DNA of 7,519 bases. Origin: Ruminococcaceae bacterium UBA6855. Lineage in GTDB: Bacteria > Bacillota > Clostridia > Oscillospirales > Acutalibacteraceae. Both the position numbers and the translations under genes were made by a program. Numbering within the stretch: position 1 is the stretch's first letter; every line of letters starts with the position of its first letter. Positions 1 through 5,087 of the stretch are shown here, in pieces. The stretch is from assembly GCA_002451755.1 (NCBI GenBank), contig DKDF01000044.1, positions 1,799-9,317 of the forward strand, written 5' to 3'. The notes under the pieces were generated by a model. It was not told where the DNA came from, made no database searches, and saw only the letters and a program-made list of their open reading frames with translations.

Positions 1-475
1 ATCGGCGCGCACAAGAGCGGGCGCATCGGCGAAGATCCCAACGGAATCCCCGGCAACCTCATGCCCTATATCACTCAGGTTGCCATCGGCAAGCTCGAGT
101 GCCTCAACGTCTGCGGCAACGACTATCCCGACCCCGGACGGCACGGGTGTGCGCGACTACATCCATGTTGTCGACCTGGCAATAGGTCACATAAAGGCTC
201 TCGACAGACTGCTCAAAGTCAAGGGCTGCGAGGTCTATAACCTCGGCACCGGCAAGGGCTACAGCGTGCTCGACGTTGTCAAGGCTTTTGAAAAAGCGTC
301 GGGAATCAAAATCAACTACAGAATAGCTCCCCGCCGCGCGGGTGATGTCGCCTGCTGCTATGCGGACGCGACAAAGGCAAAGGAAGTGCTCGGCTGGCAG
401 GCGCAGTATGATATCGACGATATGTGCGCCGACTCGTGGCGCTGGCAGTCGCAAAACCCCAACGGTCTGGAATAA
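1..475 (+). pseudogene. galE: UDP-glucose 4-epimerase GalE, 3' part, frameshifted
   Basis: GalE interconverts UDP-glucose and UDP-galactose with bound NAD (Leloir pathway, cytoplasm). The window opens inside the gene. Frame 1 reads the typical mid-to-late GalE segment containing IGAHKSGRIGEDPNGIP and NLMPYITQVAIG up to GNDYP. The conserved continuation PDGTGVRDYIHVVDLA then appears only in frame 2 and runs to the family-typical end DSWRWQSQNPNGLE and a TAA at 473-475. The break is explained by one extra C in CCC at 127-129: without it the text reads GNDYPTPDGTGVRDY as in intact GalE. Unshifted, frame 1 would stop near position 240. About 157 residues of a family of about 330 are present; the NAD-binding Rossmann half lies outside the window. 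The frameshift may be a real inactivating mutation or a one-base sequence or assembly error. Both halves are otherwise well conserved, which favours an error or a very recent mutation. An ATG at 80 in frame 2 is not a credible start. Confidence 0.9.
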
Positions 476-496
476 GCTGTTCGGAAAGGAACCGGT

Positions 497-1747
497 TTGA
501 CGGAACTTTTTGAAAATATACAAAAGCCCGAGACCGCCGTGCTTGTCGGCGTGGATCTGGGCGAATATGACTGCGAGGCGTCGCTCGACGAGCTTGAGGA
601 GCTGGCAAAGACCGCCGGCGCCGAGGTCGAAGCGCGCGTGACTCAGCGGCGCGAGACTCCCGACTCCGCGACCTTCATCGGCTCGGGCAGGCTCAAGGAG
701 ATAAAGACCTTCTGCGCCGACAACGACGTCGATCTGCTTATCTTCGACAGCGAGCTGACTCCCTCACAGCAGAGGAATATTGAAGACATAACCGATGTGC
801 GCGTCGTTGACCGCACGCAGCTGATACTCGATATCTTTGCCGCGCGCGCAAGAAGCGGTGAGGGCAAATTGCAGGTCGAGCTGGCGCAGCTGAAATATCT
901 GCTCCCACGCCTCGGCGGCAAGGGAACGAGCATGTCGCGCCTCGGCGGAGGAATCGGCACGCGCGGACCGGGTGAAACGAAGCTCGAATCCGACCGCCGC
1001 CACATCCGCCGCAGGATAAAAAATCTTGAAGACGGGCTTGAGGCGCTCTCACGCCGCAGGAAGCTCGCGCGCGAACGCCGCGAAAAGGACGAAGTCGAGA
1101 CAGTCGCCATAGTCGGCTACACAAACGCCGGAAAATCAACGCTGATGAACGCGCTGACCCAGGCGGGCGTGCTCGCGGAGGACAAGCTCTTTGCGACCCT
1201 CGACCCCACCTCCCGCGCTCTGACTCTGCCGGACGGCAGAAGAGTTATGCTCATAGACACGGTCGGATTCATCCGCCGCCTGCCGCACGGGCTTGTCGAG
1301 GCATTCAAATCGACCCTCGAAGAGGCGGCGAGCGCGACGCTGATACTCAACGTCTGCGACGCTTCGTCGCCGGACTGCGCCGAGCATCTTGAGGTTACGA
1401 ACAGGCTTCTCGAAGAGCTCGGATGCAAGGGCAAGCCTATAATCGCCGTGTTCAACAAGTGCGACGCCGCGCCGGATCTCTCATGGCTCTCGGCAGGACT
1501 GCACAGCGTCAAGATATCCGCGCTCACGGGCGAGGGACTGGACAGGCTCTTAAACGAGATGGTCAGGGCACTGCCGCCCACGCGCAAAAAGGTCACGCTC
1601 CTGCTCCCCTATTCCATGGGGTCGGATGCCGCGCTCCTGCGCGAAAAGGGTGCGCTCGACCGCGAGGAATACCGCCCGGACGGACTGCTGATGACCGTCA
1701 CCGCGGACGCGAAGCTCCTCGAAAGATACAAGGATTATATTGTATAA
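497..1747 (+). CDS. hflX: Ribosome-associated GTPase HflX
   Basis: HflX is a cytoplasmic TRAFAC-class GTPase that binds the 50S subunit and splits stalled or hibernating ribosomes, for instance under heat or antibiotic stress. The 416 residues match the normal family length (about 410-430). The N-terminal HflX domain carries the glycine-rich GGGIGTRGPGETKLE segment (residues 150-164), followed by a basic helical linker (about 165-200). The G domain has all motifs: G1 GYTNAGKST (207-215), switch I LFATLDPTSR (231-240), G3 DTVGF (254-258), G4 NKCD (320-323) and G5 SAL (341-343). The C-terminal domain ends in YKDYIV. The start is TTG at 497, chosen because AAGGA (486-490) lies 6 nt upstream and conserved-looking sequence begins soon after. 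It follows galE by 21 nt, so the two are probably co-transcribed. A hairpin terminator follows at 1765. Nothing appears degraded. Confidence 0.97.
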   Translation: MTELFENIQKPETAVLVGVDLGEYDCEASLDELEELAKTAGAEVEARVTQRRETPDSATFIGSGRLKEIKTFCADNDVDLLIFDSELTPSQQRNIEDITDVRVVDRTQLILDIFAARARSGEGKLQVELAQLKYLLPRLGGKGTSMSRLGGGIGTRGPGETKLESDRRHIRRRIKNLEDGLEALSRRRKLARERREKDEVETVAIVGYTNAGKSTLMNALTQAGVLAEDKLFATLDPTSRALTLPDGRRVMLIDTVGFIRRLPHGLVEAFKSTLEEAASATLILNVCDASSPDCAEHLEVTNRLLEELGCKGKPIIAVFNKCDAAPDLSWLSAGLHSVKISALTGEGLDRLLNEMVRALPPTRKKVTLLLPYSMGSDAALLREKGALDREEYRPDGLLMTVTADAKLLERYKDYIV

Positions 1748-1764
1748 TAAATTGTATAGTAAAA

Positions 1765-1800
1765 CACCGACCTCCGGGATAATCGGGGGTCGGTGCTGTT
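1765..1800 (+). terminator. Probable intrinsic terminator after hflX
   Basis: An 11-bp stem pairs 1765-1775 (CACCGACCTCC) with 1785-1795 (GGGGGTCGGTG), with one T-G wobble and a 9-nt loop. It lies 17 nt after the hflX stop. The trailing T-tract (CTGTTTAT) is short and interrupted, so the hairpin is certain but termination efficiency is less so. Confidence 0.7.
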
Positions 1801-1853
1801 TATAGCGGTTGACTGTATAAAAATAATCGCCGCAATTCTTTTCGCTTCGCCAC

Positions 1854-1882
1854 TTGACAAATTTCGCGCCGACTGATATAAT
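1854..1882 (+). promoter_or_regulatory. Consensus sigma-A promoter of pnuC
   Basis: TTGACA (1854-1859) and TATAAT (1877-1882) are both exact consensus hexamers, separated by exactly 17 bp. Transcription should start near 1889-1891, giving an untranslated leader of about 100 nt before the pnuC ATG. A promoter this strong suits a gene controlled after initiation by the terminator in its leader. Confidence 0.9.
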
Positions 1883-1888
1883 ACCCAA

Positions 1889-1978
1889 AAACCAATAAGT
1901 AGATTGCCACCGGGTAATGAAGCATTCGTATCTCGTCGTTAGGTCTTAGAAGACGAGATGGCGGGTGCTTATTTTTTT
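1889..1978 (+). promoter_or_regulatory. pnuC leader: transcription attenuator, candidate riboswitch
   Basis: The leader begins with an A-rich stretch, then a small hairpin pairing ATTGCC (1903-1908) with GGTAAT (1913-1918) around an ACCG loop, and then a long terminator hairpin (1920-1970) with a T7 tract touching the Shine-Dalgarno sequence. The segment GCCACC (1906-1911) is also complementary to the 3' arm of the terminator in two registers: GCCA to TGGC at 1959-1962, and CACC to GGTG at 1964-1967. It could therefore act as a switch strand. Known context: pnuC-type genes are controlled by riboswitches in several Firmicutes (NAD+-II/pnuC-motif upstream of pnuC; TPP upstream of the relative pnuT). 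I do not see the TPP core and cannot confirm the NAD+-II consensus by eye. The ligand is unknown; NAD+, NMN or nicotinamide riboside would be logical. A sensing protein is also possible. Confidence 0.6.
1920..1978 (+). terminator. Intrinsic terminator in the pnuC leader
   Basis: The lower stem pairs AAGCATTCG (1920-1928) with CGGGTGCTT (1962-1970), 9 bp with two wobbles. After a small internal loop (TA / TGG), the upper stem pairs TCTCGTC (1931-1937) with GACGAGA (1952-1958), a perfect 7 bp, closed by a 14-nt loop. A and seven Ts (1971-1978) follow at once, and GGAGG of pnuC starts at 1979. Placed between a consensus promoter and its gene, it can only be a conditional terminator if the gene is ever expressed. 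Confidence 0.85.
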
Positions 1979-1989
1979 GGAGGTACAGC

Positions 1990-2697
1990 ATGAAAAACTA
2001 TCAGAATCCGTTTAAGACATTCAAAAAGCACGAATGGGCAATTTGGCTCGGGTCGCTTATTCTGGTTACGGTGTCGTTTATGTTTTCGCGGGAGCGGGAT
2101 TATCTCACCCTTATTGCATCGCTCATCGGAGTCACTTCGCTTATTCTCAACGCAAAGGGCGACCCGGTCGGTCAGGTGCTGACCGTTGTTTTCAGCATAT
2201 TCTATTCCGTGATTTCTTTTAAGTTTCGCTACTACGGCGAGATGATAACCTATCTCGGCATGACCGCGCCGATAGCTCTCGCCGCGGCAATATCCTGGTT
2301 TCGGCATCCGTATAAAGAGGGCGAAAACGAGGTGAAAGTGGCGCATGTTGGGGCGAAAAAGTGGGCGGTGCTGATTATTCTTACAGCGGCGGTGACTGCG
2401 GCGTTCTATTTTATTCTGAAATATTTCAACACCGCGAAGCTCGCGATAAGCACCGTCTCCGTCGCAACGAGCTTTATCGCCGCGTCGCTCACACTCCTGC
2501 GCTCGCCGCTCTATGGGCTCGGCTATGCCTCAAACGACATTGTATTAATTATTATGTGGATAATGGCAACTGTCGACGACCCGTCGTATCTGCCGATGAC
2601 GGTCTGCTTCTCGGTGTTCTTTATCAATGACTGCTACGGCTTCATCAACTGGCGAAAGATCAGGCAGCGCCAGGGAGAGACTGCCCTGACGCAGTGA
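1990..2697 (+). CDS. pnuC: PnuC-family nicotinamide riboside transporter
   Basis: PnuC proteins are seven- to eight-helix inner-membrane facilitators that admit nicotinamide riboside (relatives take thiamine or riboflavin) for NAD salvage; uptake is driven by phosphorylation in the cytoplasm. The 235 residues contain about eight hydrophobic segments (near 15-33, 38-55, 61-78, 83-103, 124-143, 150-168, 181-197 and 200-219). Family-like stretches include LILNAKGDPVGQ (51-62), YYGEMITYLG (81-90) and the C-terminal SNDIVLIIMW (181-190) with INDCYGFINW (212-221). The ATG at 1990 has GGAGG (1979-1983) 6 nt upstream. The substrate is inferred from the family; the leader attenuator fits a vitamin or cofactor transporter. 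No kinase such as NadR or NRK is in the window. The 3' end overlaps the convergent XRE gene by 38 bp (2660-2697). Thiamine (PnuT) specificity cannot be excluded from sequence alone, but no TPP riboswitch is seen. Confidence 0.9.
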   Translation: MKNYQNPFKTFKKHEWAIWLGSLILVTVSFMFSRERDYLTLIASLIGVTSLILNAKGDPVGQVLTVVFSIFYSVISFKFRYYGEMITYLGMTAPIALAAAISWFRHPYKEGENEVKVAHVGAKKWAVLIILTAAVTAAFYFILKYFNTAKLAISTVSVATSFIAASLTLLRSPLYGLGYASNDIVLIIMWIMATVDDPSYLPMTVCFSVFFINDCYGFINWRKIRQRQGETALTQ

Positions 2698-4096
2698 ATT
2701 TGTGCGTGTAGTCCGCTATTTCAAGCGTGCGGTCGGATTTTTTGGCGGCGATGAAGATAAAGTGATATTCGCCGCTTTTCTCGGGGAGAGTGTTGAACTC
2801 ACCGGTGTCGGCATTATAGATAAGACAGAGGTCGTATTCGCCGAGCGTAAAAGCCGGGGCGCAGCCCTGAAGCTCGGTCGGCAGCTCTTTTTTCCAGCGG
2901 TCGTCGTTCTCCGCTTTTTGAAAAAATGCGTCGAAGCTCGTCTTTTCGCAGAGTACCGATGAGCGTACCTCACCCTCGAACAGCTTGTTGATTACGCATT
3001 TTTCGCTCTGCGGAAGCTCGATATTTATCTCTGCGGCGTATTTTTCGGCGGCAAGATTGTCGGATATGTATGAATCTTTGAAAATCGGCGTAAACGAACC
3101 GTAGACCGCAAGGATGACCGCGAGAATCAGCCCGACAACTATATTTCTGATATTGTGTATACCCTTTTTGTTTTGATAAAAACCGAAGATTATTGACGCT
3201 GTCGGTATCGGGAGGAAAAGATAGAAAATCCACATCTTGTTCACGGCTTCGCCCAAAGCGAAGCTTGACGGAACATCCGGAACCGCGGCTTCAAGGGCGG
3301 TGAGCGCGAAAAACGGGCAGAGTATGGAGAGGATTATCAGCAGGATTGATATCGCTTTCCCCTTGCCGGACGCTGCGACTGTGTTTTTTCCCGCGCCTAT
3401 ATACGGCCTGACCGCGTCGCACAGCGGTTCCGATTTACGCAGGATAAATAAATTTCCTCCGTGGACAAACACTGCATGCGTCTGATTTTCGAGAATCTTG
3501 GACACATCGCCGTAACGCACGACAAATCGGCTCGAAAGCTCGCCGCGGCGCATGACGGTTATCACCATTCTGTCCGCATAGAGGTCGTATTCGTATTTTC
3601 TGTCTGCACTTTTTTGTATGGCACTCTTTCTGTAAGAGGCGGCCCCGATTATCTGTTTGATAAGGACGACTATAGTAAAAATCAGCGCGGCGATGCAAAA
3701 GCCCGGAATGTCGATTCTGTCGTCGCCGATGACGGACGCAGAAAGAACTATGGTAAAAAGCACCGCGACGAACAACGTTCTTAGAATACGCGGCATGAAA
3801 ACAATGCGCGTTGCGGATTTTATATCCTCCGGGGTGTATGTTATTTCGCCGTGTTTATGCGGGATTACTGCCGCAGGCGCTTTTTGCGGGCTTTCCGTCT
3901 GCTGCTCCGACATGAGCGCGTCGAACGACACGCCGAAGATATCTTTTAATGTATATATATTGTCGATGCTCGGCGCAGTCTGCCCGGTCTCCCACTGGCT
4001 GACCGTCTGGCGGCTGACCGAGAGTTTGTTTGCAAGCTCCTCCTGGGACATACCGCGCTCTTTTCGCAGAGTTTGTATTCTATATCCGATCGTCAT
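2660..4096 (-). CDS. XRE-family regulator with YcxB-like insert and membrane domain
   Basis: Residues 1-62 form a lambda-repressor/Cro-type helix-turn-helix (XRE) domain, with MSQEELANKLSVSRQTVSQW (16-35) as its HTH core. A linker (63-100) leads to two membrane helices (about 103-123 and 130-152). A soluble insert (about 155-225) follows, with the pattern YEYDLYADRMVITVMRRGE and later AVFVHGGNLFILRK, resembling the YcxB-like domain. Three more helices come next (about 247-270, 287-306 and 316-337), then a hydrophilic C-terminal domain of about 140 residues. With the DNA-binding end in the cytoplasm, five helices place the C-terminus outside, so it may be a sensor; this topology is inferred. 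It would act as a one-component membrane-bound transcription factor; its signal and targets are unknown. The start ATG (4096-4094) has GGGAGG about 9 nt upstream and a good promoter. It is divergent from the CmpB-like gene and convergent with pnuC, whose end it overlaps by 38 bp. I do not recognise the C-terminal domain. Confidence 0.88.
   Translation of the reverse strand: MTIGYRIQTLRKERGMSQEELANKLSVSRQTVSQWETGQTAPSIDNIYTLKDIFGVSFDALMSEQQTESPQKAPAAVIPHKHGEITYTPEDIKSATRIVFMPRILRTLFVAVLFTIVLSASVIGDDRIDIPGFCIAALIFTIVVLIKQIIGAASYRKSAIQKSADRKYEYDLYADRMVITVMRRGELSSRFVVRYGDVSKILENQTHAVFVHGGNLFILRKSEPLCDAVRPYIGAGKNTVAASGKGKAISILLIILSILCPFFALTALEAAVPDVPSSFALGEAVNKMWIFYLFLPIPTASIIFGFYQNKKGIHNIRNIVVGLILAVILAVYGSFTPIFKDSYISDNLAAEKYAAEINIELPQSEKCVINKLFEGEVRSSVLCEKTSFDAFFQKAENDDRWKKELPTELQGCAPAFTLGEYDLCLIYNADTGEFNTLPEKSGEYHFIFIAAKKSDRTLEIADYTHKFTASGQSLPGAA
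2667..2692. other. Hairpin inside the convergent gene overlap
   Basis: CAGGG (2671-2675) pairs with CCCTG (2684-2688), extended by GCG (2667-2669) with CGC (2690-2692) across one mismatch. It sits within the overlapping 3' ends of pnuC and the opposing XRE gene. Neither strand shows a T-tract after it, so calling it a bidirectional terminator would be speculative. It is the only stem seen between the two genes. Confidence 0.3.
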
Positions 4097-4123
4097 AGCT
4101 TTTCTCCTCCCTTTTGTGGTTCA

Positions 4124-4152
4124 ATTATATCAAAGAAGTATGCCGTCCGCAA
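4124..4152 (-). promoter_or_regulatory. Promoter of the XRE regulator
   Basis: On the - strand, TTGCGG (4152-4147) and an exact TATAAT (4129-4124) are separated by 17 bp. The -10 box lies 27 bp before the start codon, allowing a short leader with the GGGAGG site at 4111-4106. The operator-like repeats lie immediately upstream of the -35 box. Confidence 0.75.
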
Positions 4153-4153
4153 G

Positions 4154-4188
4154 AAAGCGGCGTTTGCATTTGTCAAGCGGCGCTTGCA
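4154..4188. repeat. Tandem operator-like repeats, 20-bp period
   Basis: AAGCGGCGTTTGCA (4155-4168) and AAGCGGCGCTTGCA (4175-4188) are direct copies differing at one base and starting exactly 20 bp apart, so they face the same side of the helix. The second contains a perfect 13-bp dyad, CAAGCG-G-CGCTTG (4174-4186). The first keeps an imperfect version at 4154-4166. They lie directly upstream of the XRE gene's -35 box in the divergent spacer. The arrangement is typical of dimer sites for an HTH regulator. Binding by the adjacent XRE protein is inferred. Confidence 0.6.
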
Positions 4189-4262
4189 ATGTTATAAAAA
4201 TCAAATAAAATGTAAACAATTAAGAAATATCATCATATTTGAAGTAAAAAAGTCGAATTTCC

Positions 4263-4271
4263 TGTTATATT
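4263..4271 (+). promoter_or_regulatory. Possible extended -10 promoter of the CmpB-like gene
   Basis: TGTTATATT (4263-4271) fits an extended -10 element (TGn plus TATATT), 28 bp before the GTG start. No good -35 box lies at the right distance; the upstream DNA (4190-4260) is very AT-rich. This weaker promoter could depend on an activator. Confidence 0.4.
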
Positions 4272-4299
4272 ATAGAAAGCAAAGACAGGAGGCGATACC

Positions 4300-4980
4300 G
4301 TGAAAGACAGGCATGAGGGTCTTGCCGAGATGAAGAAGGACGGCGTGACTTACTGCAATATGTTCTGGCTGTTCATGTTCGGCAATGTGCTCGGCGTTCT
4401 GCTCGAGGGCACATGGTGCAGGCTGGTTTTCGGTCACTGGGAGACGCATGTTGTGACTATCTGGGGTCCGTTCTGCCTGATTTACGGCATAGGCGCGGTT
4501 ATGTTTTACATAAGCGGCGAAAAGATAAGAAGCAGAGGCTTCAAGGGCGTTGTCGCCCGGTTCTGCGTCATCGCGATAGTCGCTACGGTCTTTGAGCTCG
4601 CCTGCGGGCTGCTGCTCGAATACGGCATGGGCATGAAAGCGTGGGACTACTCGAAAAGCTTTATGAACTACAAGGGTCTCATCTGCCTGAAAATGACTCT
4701 GCTCTGGGGACTTGCGGGCGTTATCTTCGCCTATATGGTCGTGCCGAAGCTCAAAAAAATGTTCGCGCGCATGCAGGGCACGGGCTGGAAAGTAGCGTGC
4801 GCCGCGGTGTCGATATTCATGATAATCAATCTCTCTTTTACCCTCGTGTGCATGGTGCGCTGGAAAGACCGCCGCGCGGGGATAGCTGCAACAACGCAGA
4901 TAGGTCAGTATGTCGACAGCAAGTACGACGACGCGATGATGGCGAAGCGATTCTGCGAATGGCATGTTATAAAAAAATAA
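4300..4980 (+). CDS. CmpB-like membrane protein (putative ABC-transporter type IV family)
   Basis: The 226-residue protein matches the family named 'putative ABC-transporter type IV' (CmpB-like, PF06541), common in Firmicutes; its function is not established and it has no ABC ATPase partner here. Diagnostic stretches are GPFCLIYGIGA (56-66), ELACGLLLE (99-107), WDYS (115-118) and the MNYKGLICLK segment (122-131), followed by a helix containing LLWGLAGVIFAYMVVPKLK. About five membrane helices are visible (near 19-40, 54-72, 84-107, 128-148 and 162-187). A short hydrophilic tail follows. The start is GTG at 4300, set by AGGAGG (4287-4292) 7 nt upstream. It is a single-gene unit closed by a strong terminator and is divergent from the XRE membrane regulator. 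Control by that regulator is plausible but only inferred. Confidence 0.85.
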   Translation: MKDRHEGLAEMKKDGVTYCNMFWLFMFGNVLGVLLEGTWCRLVFGHWETHVVTIWGPFCLIYGIGAVMFYISGEKIRSRGFKGVVARFCVIAIVATVFELACGLLLEYGMGMKAWDYSKSFMNYKGLICLKMTLLWGLAGVIFAYMVVPKLKKMFARMQGTGWKVACAAVSIFMIINLSFTLVCMVRWKDRRAGIAATTQIGQYVDSKYDDAMMAKRFCEWHVIKK

Positions 4981-4996
4981 ATAGTGTTCTGCAACG

Positions 4997-5027
4997 CGGG
5001 ACTGCTTTCGGGCGGTCCCGTTTTTTT
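4997..5027 (+). terminator. Strong intrinsic terminator after the CmpB-like gene
   Basis: A 9-bp GC-rich stem pairs 4997-5005 (CGGGACTGC) with 5012-5020 (GCGGTCCCG), with one T-G wobble and a 6-nt loop, followed by seven Ts (5021-5027). GCAAC (4991-4995) and GTTGC (5028-5032) could additionally pair around it. It lies 16 nt after the stop codon. Confidence 0.93.
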
Positions 5028-5028
5028 G

Positions 5029-5057
5029 TTGCGGCTTTTTTTATTGTGTGGTATACT
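5029..5057 (+). promoter_or_regulatory. Promoter of the beta-helix gene
   Basis: TTGCGG (5029-5034), a 17-bp spacer and TATACT (5052-5057) with an extended -10 TG at 5049-5050. The -35 box begins two bases after the preceding terminator's T-tract. The -35 sequence is identical to that of the XRE gene. Transcription should start near 5064. Confidence 0.75.
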
Positions 5058-5075
5058 TTGGCATATAAACATTAC

Positions 5076-5080
5076 GGAGG
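5076..5080 (+). promoter_or_regulatory. Ribosome binding site fixing the beta-helix gene start
   Basis: GGAGG ends 7 nt before the ATG at 5088. The open frame extends upstream to 4641 inside the CmpB-like gene, but that part lies before the terminator and promoter. This site therefore decides the true start. Confidence 0.85.
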
Positions 5081-5087
5081 AAGAAAT

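Noticed and set aside
643..1596. Long minus-strand open frames opposite hflX
   Set aside because: They are shadows created by GC-rich codon use; hflX is complete and conserved, and the antisense products are Arg/Ser-rich without recognisable domains or ribosome sites.
1889..1978. TPP riboswitch or T-box in the pnuC leader
   Set aside because: The CTGAGA and GGATAATGCC-type TPP core and the T-box AGGGTGGNACCGCG sequence are absent; GGGTAAT at 1912-1918 is only a short chance resemblance.
4171..4176. TTGACA on the - strand as a second -35 box for the XRE gene
   Set aside because: At a 17-bp spacing the -10 position reads CTTGCG, and the distance to the real TATAAT is 41 bp; it is part of the repeat region instead.
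3657..4208. Plus-strand frame of 183 codons antisense to the XRE gene
   Set aside because: Opposite a well-supported regulator, no ribosome site, and it runs through the regulator's promoter and repeats.
4641..5087. N-terminal extension of the beta-helix open frame by 149 codons
   Set aside because: It lies in another frame of the CmpB-like gene and crosses a strong terminator and a promoter. The ATG at 5088 has its own ribosome site and begins a hydrophobic leader.
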